From contig CAYTFZ010000038.1 in the NCBI GenBank assembly GCA_964437215.1, forward strand, positions 1 through 21,622: 21,622 bases of DNA, read 5' to 3'. The notes beneath the pieces are model-generated. The model did not search any database and was not told where the DNA came from. It saw nothing but the letters and a program-made list of their open reading frames with translations. A program made the translations under genes and the position numbers. This document shows, one piece after another, positions 14,833-21,622 of this stretch. The number at the start of each line of letters is the position of its first letter. Position 1 is the first letter of the stretch. The stretch comes from JAAYAN01 sp964437215. Lineage in GTDB: Bacteria; Bacteroidota; Ignavibacteria; Ignavibacteriales; Melioribacteraceae.

Positions 14833-16785
14833 TCACTTTAAAAGCAGCATTTTCTTCGAAGTTACAAAATCACCAGCTTGAAGTTTGTAAATATATAAAC
14901 CGGATGCAAAATTTGCCGCATCAAACTTCACTTCGTAATTTCCTGCGGATTGTTGCCCGTTTACAAGAGTAGCTACTTCCTGACCGAGAAGATTGTAAAC
15001 TTTTAATTGTACAGACGCTGCATGCAACTTCTCTGAGGTGTTATTGGGTATACTATATTTAATTGTAGTTATCGGATTAAACGGATTCGGGTAATTTTGT
15101 GATAAAGAAAATATTGTTGGAGTACTAATTTCAGAAACGCTGACAATAGCTTCAGATTTCAAAATATTATTCTCGGGGTCAATCAATAATCCAACGGGTC
15201 TGCTATTTAAAGTAAATGAAAATGATTGATTTTGCTGGTTGTTAAAAACAGTAAAAACCGTATCGCCTGTTTCCGTTTCAAATTTCAAATCAACCGGCAT
15301 AGTAAAAAATTGCGGATTTGAATTAATACTTTGATTAAGATTTACTGTAACGATATAATTGCTATTTTCTGTCTGCTCAAAAAACATTTCAGCAGAATAT
15401 GCAGGACAGTTTTCACCGTAAATCCATTGATTGAAAAAATAGTCCAGATTCATTCCGGAAATTCTTTCACAAACAGCCTGAAAATCTTCAGTTACGGCGG
15501 TATTGTACTTTAATTCCGGTTCTTCAAGATATGTTTTTAATATTCTAAAAAATACTGAATCGCCTACTACATTCCTCAGCATATGCAATACAACCGAACC
15601 TTTTGAATAGCTTCGATTGTTATCAAAAATTTCGCTGATACTGCTAATATTCTGGACGTAAAGAGTGCCAACAGCATATTTAGCATTTTCCATATCAGCA
15701 GCTATTTCGCTTTTATATAAATCTTTTCCGTATTTCGTTTCAAAATAAAGAGCTTCGGAATATGTTGCAAAACCTTCATTAAGCCAAATGCTTTGCCAGT
15801 CTCTGCAGGTGATTTTATCTCCGAACCATTGGTGTGCCAGTTCGTGAGCAACAATCCATTCTTCGAATGAACCCATTGAAGTGACTGTTTGATGCTCCAT
15901 TCCTCCATTCCATCCGAATTGGGCGTGACCGTATTTTTCCTGTATGAATGGGTAAATTCCATATAGTTCGGAAAAAATATGAAGCATATTAATTGTTTTA
16001 TCCAATTCATCGAAGGTATTGGAATTATATGATTCGGGATAAAGATAATGAATAACCGCCATCGAATCAGTTTCAGAATATTTGAAGTGATCTGTATATA
16101 ATTGATACTGTCCTGCAGCCAAGGAAATTAAATAATGAGCAATCGGATAGCGGCTTTTCCACTTAAAAGTCCGGGTTCCGTTGCCGTTATCAGTATCAGA
16201 TTCCAAAATTCCGTTAGAAACAACATATAAATCATCGCGGATTGTTACCCAAACGTCAGAAGAATCGGCTTTATCGGCAGGAGTATCTTTGCAGGGAAAC
16301 CAGTCTATTGCTCCGTAAGGCTCGCTTAAAGTCCACATTGCGTTTTTATCTTCTCTTATGTAAAAACTTCCAAAACCGGTGCCTGATGGGTAGCCGTTAT
16401 AAAAAATACTGACTGAAAAAGTCTCGCCTATCATTTTTATTTCCGGCAGATTAATTTTAATTCTTGAATCGGAGTGAATGAAACCTAATTTATCATTGCC
16501 GCTTTTTATGCTGTCCACATTAAGATTATCGGATAAATCTAAAAAAAAAGATGAAGCATTATCCGATGTAAAAATAAAATCGATTGTTGTAATTCCGTCA
16601 ACGAAACCTGAATCTATATCAATTCTTAAATTGAGCTTATAATAGGTTATATCAATTTTTGTATCGCCGGGATAAACTGATTCTTTTAATGTGCCCGATA
16701 CAAAAGATTCCTTAAATTCTGAAATTTGAGCACTTAATAAGTTAACGATAATTAAAAATTGAAAAAAATGATAAAACTTATTCAT
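14833..16785 (-). CDS. Secreted M1 family aminopeptidase with T9SS sorting domain
   Basis: The preferred start at 16785 gives 650 residues beginning with a signal peptide (MNKFYHFFQFLIIVNLLSAQ); the longer frame from 16818 adds 11 residues that would spoil the signal. The M1 zinc site is complete: HELAH (314-318) with the third ligand E337 in WLNEGFATY, as in aminopeptidase N and leukotriene A4 hydrolase. The exopeptidase motif reads GGMEH (294-298) rather than GAMEN, and the catalytic Tyr lies in SYSKGS. The last ~98 residues form a type IX secretion C-terminal domain with the YPNPFNP signature, LKVYNLLGQEVATLV and a Lys-rich end, so the enzyme should be exported by T9SS and attached to the cell surface or released. 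It likely trims peptides for nutrition. Confidence 0.92.
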   Translation of the reverse strand: MNKFYHFFQFLIIVNLLSAQISEFKESFVSGTLKESVYPGDTKIDITYYKLNLRIDIDSGFVDGITTIDFIFTSDNASSFFLDLSDNLNVDSIKSGNDKLGFIHSDSRIKINLPEIKMIGETFSVSIFYNGYPSGTGFGSFYIREDKNAMWTLSEPYGAIDWFPCKDTPADKADSSDVWVTIRDDLYVVSNGILESDTDNGNGTRTFKWKSRYPIAHYLISLAAGQYQLYTDHFKYSETDSMAVIHYLYPESYNSNTFDELDKTINMLHIFSELYGIYPFIQEKYGHAQFGWNGGMEHQTVTSMGSFEEWIVAHELAHQWFGDKITCRDWQSIWLNEGFATYSEALYFETKYGKDLYKSEIAADMENAKYAVGTLYVQNISSISEIFDNNRSYSKGSVVLHMLRNVVGDSVFFRILKTYLEEPELKYNTAVTEDFQAVCERISGMNLDYFFNQWIYGENCPAYSAEMFFEQTENSNYIVTVNLNQSINSNPQFFTMPVDLKFETETGDTVFTVFNNQQNQSFSFTLNSRPVGLLIDPENNILKSEAIVSVSEISTPTIFSLSQNYPNPFNPITTIKYSIPNNTSEKLHAASVQLKVYNLLGQEVATLVNGQQSAGNYEVKFDAANFASGLYIYKLQAGDFVTSKKMLLLK

Positions 16786-16830
16786 ACAATGATTTATAAA
16801 ATTTACTGAAAAATACAAAATTATGGAAAT

Positions 16831-16859
16831 AAAAAAACCCGCAAAATGCGGGTTTTTTT
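16831..16859 (-). terminator. Terminator of the methylmalonyl-CoA decarboxylase operon
   Basis: A 13-bp perfect stem (A7-CCCGCA with TGCGGG-T7, loop AAA) lies 22 bases beyond the stop codon of mmdB. Read on the minus strand it ends in seven T. Being fully symmetrical it also works in the plus direction, although no plus-strand gene needs it. Confidence 0.92.
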
Positions 16860-16881
16860 ATTATAATTATTTTAATGGTTT

Positions 16882-18045
16882 TTAACCCATAAAGAAGCTT
16901 AATAAAATACCGGCAGCAACAGCACTTCCTATAACACCTGAAACGTTTGGTGCCATAGCATGCATAAGAAGGTGGTTAGTTTTGTCGTATTCTAATCCGA
17001 TAATTTGCGAAACGCGGGCACTATCTGGTACAGCCGAAACTCCAGAATTACCAATTAAAGGATTAATTTTATTGCCTTCTTTAAGGAATAGGTTCATAAA
17101 TTTAGCAAAAATTACTCCGCCAAAAGTTGCAATAACAAATGAAAATGCTCCAAGAGCAAAAATACCTACTGATTCTGGTTTAAGAAAAGTATCAGCTTGG
17201 GTTGAAGCACCCACTGTAACACCAATCAGTATAGTAACAATATCAATTAATGCTCCTTTTGCAGTATCGGCAAGTCTTTTTGTTACACCGCTTTCCTTCA
17301 AAATATTCCCAAAGAAAAGCATACCTAGCAATGGCATACCGCTGGGAACAATAAGAGTTGTAAATAAAAGTCCTATTATCGGGAAAAGAATTTTTTCTGT
17401 TTTCGAGACGGAACGCGGCGGTTTCATTCTTATAACTCTTTCCTTGGAAGTTGTTAAAAGCTTCATAATAGGAGGTTGAATAACCGGGACAAGAGCCATA
17501 TAAGAATATGCCGAAACAGCAATTGCTCCCATAAGTTCAGGTGCTAATTTAGAAGATAAGAAAATAGCAGTAGGACCGTCAGCTCCTCCAATAATTCCAA
17601 TTGCAGCGGCTTGTTGCGGAGAAAAACCTAAAAACAAAGCTGTTGAATAAGCCGCAAATATCCCAAGCTGAGCAGCAGCGCCTAATAGCATAAGTTTAGG
17701 GTTTGATAAAAGCGCTGAAAAATCAGTCATTGCTCCTATTCCTAAAAATATAAGAGGCGGGTATATTCCTTTAAGAACTCCGAAATACAAATAATTCATT
17801 ACGCTGCCTTGTTCGTAGATACCAACTTGCAGATTAGCTCCTTGAAGAAATGGCACGTTTCCGATAAGTATACCAAAACCTATAGGAACAAGAAGCATCG
17901 GTTCATAGTCTTTAACTATAGCAAGATATAAAAACACTAAACCGATTATAATCATTATAAGATGCGGCCATGTAAAATTAGGGAATGATGTATACTGCCA
18001 AAACTGCTGAATGCCTTCAGTAATAAAATTAAATAATTGATCCAT
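16882..18045 (-). CDS. mmdB: Na+-translocating decarboxylase beta subunit (MmdB/OadB)
   Basis: This 387-residue, highly hydrophobic protein with about ten membrane segments belongs to the OadB/MmdB/GcdB family. It decarboxylates carboxybiotin and uses the energy to pump Na+ across the cytoplasmic membrane. The two functional motifs are intact: GGADGPTAIF (153-162) with the Na+-site aspartate D156, and GNSGVSAVP (332-340), plus the C-terminal HAMAPNVSGVIGSA. The length is shorter than the ~430 residues of the Klebsiella protein but typical of the shorter beta subunits. It starts 2 bases after the biotin-carrier stop and is the last gene of the operon before a strong terminator. Its assignment to methylmalonyl-CoA decarboxylase rather than oxaloacetate decarboxylase follows from the neighbours mce and mmdA. 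Confidence 0.95.
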   Translation of the reverse strand: MDQLFNFITEGIQQFWQYTSFPNFTWPHLIMIIIGLVFLYLAIVKDYEPMLLVPIGFGILIGNVPFLQGANLQVGIYEQGSVMNYLYFGVLKGIYPPLIFLGIGAMTDFSALLSNPKLMLLGAAAQLGIFAAYSTALFLGFSPQQAAAIGIIGGADGPTAIFLSSKLAPELMGAIAVSAYSYMALVPVIQPPIMKLLTTSKERVIRMKPPRSVSKTEKILFPIIGLLFTTLIVPSGMPLLGMLFFGNILKESGVTKRLADTAKGALIDIVTILIGVTVGASTQADTFLKPESVGIFALGAFSFVIATFGGVIFAKFMNLFLKEGNKINPLIGNSGVSAVPDSARVSQIIGLEYDKTNHLLMHAMAPNVSGVIGSAVAAGILLSFFMG

Positions 18046-18047
18046 AA

Positions 18048-18491
18048 TTAAGCTCCGATCTCTATTAATACGTCTCCTTCAAGAACGGACTCGCCTTGTT
18101 TAACTTTAATAGCTTTAATCACGCCGCTTTTATCAGCATTTATATTATTTTCCATTTTCATTGCTTCAAGCAGAATCAGTTTATCTCCGATTTTTACTGT
18201 ATCGCCTTCTCTGACAAAAACACCTAATATCACTCCTGGCAATGGAGACTTTACTAATCCAGCGCCTTTTTTCTCAGAAGGAGCACTTGTTTTTTGCTGC
18301 GATTTATCAGATTCTGTTGTTGGAACAGCTACTGGTCTTATAAGCTTTGGTGTTTTAGTCTGAGTGATTTTTTTATCGACTTCCACTTTAAAAACTGAAC
18401 CGTTCACTTCAATTTCGGCAATGTTCTCTTCAACGTTAAGAACATTAACTTCGTATTTATTACCTTGTATTGTAAACTTAAAATTTTTCAT
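18048..18491 (-). CDS. mmdC: Biotin carrier subunit of the Na+ pump decarboxylase (MmdC)
   Basis: This 147-residue protein has the C-terminal biotinyl/lipoyl domain (about 78-147) with the biotinylation motif EAMKMEN, where K112 carries biotin. An Ala/Pro/Lys/Ser-poor-structure linker (about 41-77) joins it to a small N-terminal beta domain (1-40). It shuttles the carboxyl group from the carboxyltransferase MmdA to the membrane subunit MmdB. It lies 12 bases after mmdD and 2 bases before mmdB, so it belongs to the same operon. A generic acetyl-CoA carboxylase carrier (AccB) is less likely because of this context. Confidence 0.93.
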   Translation of the reverse strand: MKNFKFTIQGNKYEVNVLNVEENIAEIEVNGSVFKVEVDKKITQTKTPKLIRPVAVPTTESDKSQQKTSAPSEKKGAGLVKSPLPGVILGVFVREGDTVKIGDKLILLEAMKMENNINADKSGVIKAIKVKQGESVLEGDVLIEIGA

Positions 18492-18503
18492 AACTTTTTC
18501 CTG

Positions 18504-18908
18504 TTATCTTGGGTATTGTCTTAAACCGTAGATTTTCGAACTCCACGGTGAATATGTTCTTGAAATTTTGTTAATTGTCAGTACTTCACTTTCTTTATCG
18601 TGAGCTTCAGCATTTAGCATATAGATAGCTAATGCAATTGCAGCATTAACTTCTGAAGAAATTGCAGGGTTTTCTTGAATTTCACTAGATTTACCTTCTT
18701 TGCGAAGAGATCTGTTAACATTAATCTGCAATATCTTTGCTAAATTTAAAAATATCAAATAAAGAAAAACAAGGGCTGCAAATACAACAGATATTCCAAT
18801 AATTGCCATTCCAACGCCATACGGATCTATTGTTTCAAATTCGTGGGCATTTTTTTCTACAATATCATGTACTATATCAGCAGTTTGCTGCAATAAAGCT
18901 AAATTCAT
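18504..18908 (-). CDS. mmdD: Small membrane subunit of the Na+ pump decarboxylase (OadG/MmdD type)
   Basis: This 134-residue protein has one membrane helix (about 32-57, GVGMAIIGISVVFAALVFLYL), a layout typical of OadG/MmdD subunits that hold the carboxyltransferase on the membrane complex. The C-terminal part has an Ala-rich helix (EVNAAIALAIYMLNAEAH) and a conserved tail WSSKIYGLRQ (about 121-130). In Veillonella the separate epsilon subunit resembles the end of the delta subunit; no separate mmdE is present here, so this tail may do that job (inference). An AAGGAGGAG ribosome binding site lies just before the ATG. It sits 9 bases after mmdA and 12 before mmdC. Confidence 0.87.
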   Translation of the reverse strand: MNLALLQQTADIVHDIVEKNAHEFETIDPYGVGMAIIGISVVFAALVFLYLIFLNLAKILQINVNRSLRKEGKSSEIQENPAISSEVNAAIALAIYMLNAEAHDKESEVLTINKISRTYSPWSSKIYGLRQYPR

Positions 18909-18917
18909 TTCTCCTCC

Positions 18918-20477
18918 TTATAATGGTATGTTTGAATGTTTTTTAGGAGGATTGGTATCTTTCTTTGTTACAAGCATCTGTAAAGCGCGTATCACGCGGA
19001 ACCGAGTATTACGAGGTTCAATAACATCATCGATGTAACCGTATTTAGCAGCAACGTAAGGATTAGCGAATTTATTCCTGTATTCTTCTTCTTTTTCGTT
19101 GATGAATTTAACACGTTCTTCGTCGCTGGTTATTTCGCTTAATTCTTTTGCATGAAGAACTTCAATTGCGCCTTTAGGACCCATAACAGCAATTTCGGCT
19201 CCAGGCCAAGCGTAATTTATATCTCCGCGAAGATGTTTTGAACTCATCACATCGTAAGCGCCGCCATAAGCTTTACGTAAGATAATAGTAATTTTAGGAA
19301 CTGTTGCTTCACCGTAGGCAAATAAAATTTTTGCGCCATGAATAATAATCCCGCCGTATTCCTGTGCAGTACCCGGTAAAAATCCAGGAACGTCTACAAG
19401 TGTTACTATCGGAATGTTGAAAGCATCGCAGAATCTTACAAAACGGGCGCCTTTACGTGATGCATTTATATCAAGCACTCCGGCAAGATAATTTGGCTGA
19501 TTAGCTACAATACCAACAGACTGTCCGTTAAATCTTGCAAATCCAGTAACAATATTTGGTGCATAATATCTTTGTACTTCCACAAATTCATTTTCATCTA
19601 CAATTGCGTGAATAACATCTTTAACATCATAAGGTTTATTCGGATTATCGGGGACGATATGATTTAACGATTCTTCTAATCTGTCAATTGGGTCGTCGCA
19701 ATGTGCCAATGGCGGATCTTCTAGATTATTTTGAGGAAGATAGCTTAAAACTTTTCTGATAAGCATAATCCCTTCTTCTTCATTATCAGCAGCAAAGTGG
19801 GCTACACCAGATTTTGTAGTGTGGACACTTGCTCCGCCAAGATCTTCAGTAGATACTTCTTCACCTGTTACAGTTTTTACTACTTTTGGTCCGGTAACAA
19901 ACATATAGCTTGTTTCTTTTGTCATTATCGTAAAATCAGTTAAAGCAGGCGAATAAACAGCACCGCCGGCGCAAGGTCCGAAGATGGCAGAAATTTGAGG
20001 AATTACACCTGAAGCCATAATATTTCTCTGAAAAATATCTGCATAACCGCCAAGACTTTTAACGCCTTCCTGAATACGTGCACCGCCGGAATCATTAATT
20101 CCGATAACTGGTGCCCCAACTTTCATAGCTTTATCCATAACTTTGCAAATCTTTTGAGCATACATTTCCGAAAGGCTTCCACCGAAAATTGTAAAATCCT
20201 GCGAAAATACATATACCAGTCTGCCGTCAATTGTTCCGTAACCTGTTACAACACCGTCAGATAAATAGTCCTGTCCTTTCAAACCAAAGTCGATACATCT
20301 GTGCGAAACAAACATATCAAATTCTTCAAAACTTCCCTCGTCAAGTAAAAGTTCAATTCTTTCACGGGCAGTAAGTTTCCCTTTTTGATGCTGCGATGCA
20401 ATACGTTTTTCTCCGCCACCAAGTTTGGCGCGTTCACGCATTTGCATCAACTCTTTAATTTTTTCTTCAATTGCCAT
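18918..20477 (-). CDS. mmdA: Methylmalonyl-CoA decarboxylase carboxyltransferase subunit (MmdA)
   Basis: This 519-residue carboxyltransferase of the crotonase-like acyl-CoA carboxylase beta family moves the carboxyl group from methylmalonyl-CoA to biotin on MmdC, releasing propionyl-CoA. Two oxyanion-hole regions are visible: NDSGGARIQEG (128-138) and GPCAGGAVYSPA (167-178) in the N-half, and RKAYGGAYDVM in the C-half. The length matches MmdA and propionyl-CoA carboxylase beta (510-520). Alone it could be called a propionyl-CoA carboxylase subunit, but there is no biotin carboxylase nearby and the next three genes encode the membrane pump, so decarboxylase is the better call. It starts 36 bases after mce. 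Confidence 0.94.
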   Translation of the reverse strand: MAIEEKIKELMQMRERAKLGGGEKRIASQHQKGKLTARERIELLLDEGSFEEFDMFVSHRCIDFGLKGQDYLSDGVVTGYGTIDGRLVYVFSQDFTIFGGSLSEMYAQKICKVMDKAMKVGAPVIGINDSGGARIQEGVKSLGGYADIFQRNIMASGVIPQISAIFGPCAGGAVYSPALTDFTIMTKETSYMFVTGPKVVKTVTGEEVSTEDLGGASVHTTKSGVAHFAADNEEEGIMLIRKVLSYLPQNNLEDPPLAHCDDPIDRLEESLNHIVPDNPNKPYDVKDVIHAIVDENEFVEVQRYYAPNIVTGFARFNGQSVGIVANQPNYLAGVLDINASRKGARFVRFCDAFNIPIVTLVDVPGFLPGTAQEYGGIIIHGAKILFAYGEATVPKITIILRKAYGGAYDVMSSKHLRGDINYAWPGAEIAVMGPKGAIEVLHAKELSEITSDEERVKFINEKEEEYRNKFANPYVAAKYGYIDDVIEPRNTRFRVIRALQMLVTKKDTNPPKKHSNIPL

Positions 20478-20513
20478 AATTTATTTCCTATTATTTGTAA
20501 ATTTCAGTGGATT

Positions 20514-20915
20514 TTATTCTTCGCAAAGTTCTGTTAATACGCCGTTTGTCGATTTTGGATGCAGGAATGCAATGTTCAAACCTTCAGCACCTTTACGCGG
20601 CTGCTGGTCAATTAATCTTACTCCTTTGCTTTCAACTGTTTTTAATGCTTCGGGCAGGTTTTTAACAGCAAAAGCAAGGTGATGTATTCCTTCGCCTTTT
20701 TTCTCGATAAATTTTCCAACAGGTCCTTCAGGATCAGTCGACTCGAGCAATTCAATTTTTGTCTGTCCGACTTTAAAAAATGCTGTTCTCACCTTTTGAT
20801 CTTTAACTTCTTCGATAGCATAGCATTTCAAACCGAGTGCATCTTCATAAAATTTAATAGAAACTTCTAAATTTGAAACCGCAATTCCAATGTGTTCAAT
20901 ATGTGTTAATTCCAT
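20514..20915 (-). CDS. mce: Methylmalonyl-CoA epimerase
   Basis: The start at 20915 gives 133 residues, the usual family length; a longer frame from 20975 runs across an intergenic palindrome and is not credible. It is a VOC/glyoxalase-fold protein that interconverts (R)- and (S)-methylmalonyl-CoA. The metal ligands known from the Propionibacterium enzyme have counterparts at H8 (HIEHIGIAV), Q51, H78 or H79 (GIHHLAF) and E129 (VLTELCE). It is the first gene of the operon and provides the isomer that connects methylmalonyl-CoA mutase to MmdA. The mutase itself is not in this window. An AAAGGAA ribosome binding site lies upstream of the ATG. Confidence 0.95.
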   Translation of the reverse strand: MELTHIEHIGIAVSNLEVSIKFYEDALGLKCYAIEEVKDQKVRTAFFKVGQTKIELLESTDPEGPVGKFIEKKGEGIHHLAFAVKNLPEALKTVESKGVRLIDQQPRKGAEGLNIAFLHPKSTNGVLTELCEE

Positions 20916-20944
20916 AAAAATTCCTTTATTTTTAATAATCGCGC

Positions 20945-20960
20945 AATTATTGCAATAATT
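20945..20960. promoter_or_regulatory. 16-bp perfect palindrome upstream of the mce operon
   Basis: AATTATTGCAATAATT is a perfect palindrome centred about 37 bases before the mce start codon. Its size and position suit a dimeric repressor site overlapping the promoter or leader of the decarboxylase operon. No known operator is matched with certainty; AT-rich chance palindromes are also possible. Confidence 0.4.
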
Positions 20961-20985
20961 ATGCCTAAAAATCAATTTGGTAAAT

Positions 20986-21005
20986 ATAAGTAAATTAATA
21001 CTTAT
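20986..21005. promoter_or_regulatory. Second inverted repeat upstream of the mce operon
   Basis: ATAAGTA (20986-20992) and TACTTAT (20999-21005) form a perfect 7-bp inverted repeat around six bases. It lies about 80 bases before the mce start, between the first palindrome and the tRNA promoter. The remaining bases of the 250-base gap (20916-21166) are AT-rich, with no gene. Confidence 0.3.
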
Positions 21006-21114
21006 TTCTTAGTTTCTCATCTAATGGAATGCTATTATTTTTATTATAACTTGCAAATTGTTAAAGATATTTCTCAAAAATTAGAATTAAAAATAAGAAT
21101 TTTAATTTTATCTC

Positions 21115-21145
21115 TTGACATTATAAAAATTGTAATGTAATTTTG
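21115..21145 (+). promoter_or_regulatory. Bacteroidota-type promoter of the tRNA-Asn gene
   Basis: TTGACA (21115-21120) is followed after 17 bases by TAATTTTG (21138-21145), an exact match to TAnnTTTG. From TTG to TA is 20 bases, the canonical Bacteroidota spacing. The tRNA starts 21 bases downstream. Confidence 0.82.
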
Positions 21146-21166
21146 GAGCTCAAATTGATAATTTAT

Positions 21167-21283
<117 letters not shown>

Positions 21284-21292
21284 GAGGTTAAT

Positions 21293-21541
21293 TTGTTTTG
21301 TACATATGTTCTGTATTCAGAAAAGTATGACAGAATATATGTAGGACAAACAGAAGATTTAACACTTCGAATAGAAAGACATAATGCAGGAAGGGTTAAG
21401 TCTACTAAACCGTATATTCCGTGGAAACTAATTTATTCCGAAAACTTCATAACAAGAAGTGATTCTATAAAAAGAGAATCCGAATTAAAGTCTCATCAGG
21501 GAAGGGATTTCATTAGAAATTTAATATTGTCGAAAGGTTAA
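21293..21541 (+). CDS. Small GIY-YIG domain nuclease
   Basis: This 82-residue protein consists of one GIY-YIG endonuclease domain of the UPF0213/YhbQ size class. The two signature strands appear as TYVLYS (4-9) and RIYVGQT (14-20), followed by the catalytic Arg region LRIERHNAG and the metal-binding Glu in KRESELK. The first motif is the TYV variant rather than GIY. The start is TTG, chosen because GGAGG (21283-21287) lies five bases before it. The stop codon TAA and the last glycine codon fall at the border of a duplicated tRNA fragment. It lies between a complete tRNA-Asn and this tRNA 3' remnant, which suggests a mobile or homing-type role; other small GIY-YIG proteins have unknown function. 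Confidence 0.88.
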   Translation: MFCTYVLYSEKYDRIYVGQTEDLTLRIERHNAGRVKSTKPYIPWKLIYSENFITRSDSIKRESELKSHQGRDFIRNLILSKG

Positions 21542-21580
21542 CCGAAGGGTTGTCCGGCAACTGCCGGACTCGCGGAGCCA
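21537..21580 (+). pseudogene. tRNA-Asn 3'-half remnant with replaced T-arm
   Basis: This fragment starts at the anticodon G and keeps the 3' anticodon stem, the variable region and the acceptor end with CCA. The 5' half of the tRNA is absent, and the T-arm bases AGGTTCGAGCCCTA are replaced by CCGGCAACTGCCGGA. The new segment makes a perfect 8-bp hairpin (21552-21559 with 21562-21569). It cannot fold as a tRNA. Confidence 0.88.
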
Positions 21581-21608
21581 AAATCCTGATGAAATATCGG
21601 GATTTTTT
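21580..21608 (+). terminator. Second copy of the tRNA-Asn terminator, downstream of GIY-YIG
   Basis: This is the same hairpin and T-run as at 21241-21269, here serving as a terminator for the GIY-YIG gene. Confidence 0.85.
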
Positions 21609-21622
21609 GTTTTAAATACCTG

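Larger units (their letters stand above)
21537..21622 (+). repeat. Right copy of the tRNA 3'-half/terminator direct repeat, cut by window end
   Basis: This copy repeats the left block from the anticodon G onward, including the terminator and the bases leading into the GIY-YIG ribosome binding site. It is identical up to the last base of the window, so its true right end is unseen. Confidence 0.95.

Noticed and set aside
16786..16818. Longer start of the M1 peptidase at 16818
   Set aside because: The extra 11 residues precede a good signal peptide beginning at 16785 and are not expected in the family.
16982..17479. 165-codon open frame on the plus strand inside mmdB
   Set aside because: It is the antisense shadow of a clear membrane protein gene, with no ribosome binding site or recognisable domain.
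20916..20975. Longer start of methylmalonyl-CoA epimerase at 20975
   Set aside because: The added 20 residues cross a palindrome and have no family counterpart; the 133-residue form has the normal length and a ribosome binding site.
21085..21107. AATTAAAA/TTTTAATT inverted repeat upstream of the tRNA promoter
   Set aside because: It is pure AT in an AT-rich spacer with no T-run or GC stem; chance is the simplest explanation.
21537..21580. Second tRNA-Asn gene
   Set aside because: The 5' half is absent and the T-arm is replaced, so no cloverleaf can form.

Overview
The window is a low-GC bacterial chromosome segment. It most likely comes from the Ignavibacteria/Chlorobi side of the Bacteroidota. 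Three signs support this. The secreted M1 peptidase ends in a type IX secretion sorting domain with the YPNPFNP signature. Two promoters have the Bacteroidota-type TTG...TAnnTTT(G) layout. The best BLAST-style recognition of several families (the so-called 'asparagine synthetase B' secreted protein, the FmdB and TPR proteins) points the same way. This placement is inference from recognised motifs, not from a search.

Left part (1-2460): a terminator hairpin, a regular array of CTCTGTG-type repeats arranged as a broken palindrome, then three leftward genes: a DUF6544-like membrane-anchored protein followed by an AlkD-type DNA glycosylase, and a separate RimJ/RimL-type acetyltransferase. Middle (2577-11736): a rightward series. 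It begins with a Trm112-like protein, a GlcD-type FAD oxidoreductase, a secreted TPR protein and ClpX, closed by a clear terminator. It continues with a secreted protein of unknown role, a fumarylacetoacetase-fold enzyme, an FmdB zinc ribbon, a rhodanese, and a CrtI-like FAD oxidoreductase with its own promoter and an apparently non-canonical (AUA) start. A DUF389 membrane protein follows, converging on a leftward methyltransferase/glycosyltransferase pair and the T9SS-targeted aminopeptidase.

Right part (16831-20915): a tight five-gene leftward operon, mce-mmdA-mmdD-mmdC-mmdB, ends in a strong terminator. Together these encode methylmalonyl-CoA epimerase and the four core parts of a Na+-translocating methylmalonyl-CoA decarboxylase: carboxyltransferase, membrane anchor, biotin carrier and Na+ channel. 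The operon would interconvert methylmalonyl-CoA and propionyl-CoA and couple decarboxylation to a sodium gradient.

The right edge (21115-21622) is the most unusual part. An intact tRNA-Asn gene with its promoter and terminator is followed by a tiny GIY-YIG nuclease gene and then by a second copy of the tRNA 3' half. This copy starts exactly at the first anticodon base, has its T-arm replaced by a different palindrome, and carries the same terminator and downstream leader. The repeat runs off the end of the window, so the nuclease looks like cargo of a tRNA-targeted mobile unit or a tandem array. No rRNA, CRISPR array, classical insertion sequence or phage gene is visible. No stretch above 300 bases lacks a gene; the longest, 20916-21166, holds two palindromes and the tRNA promoter.
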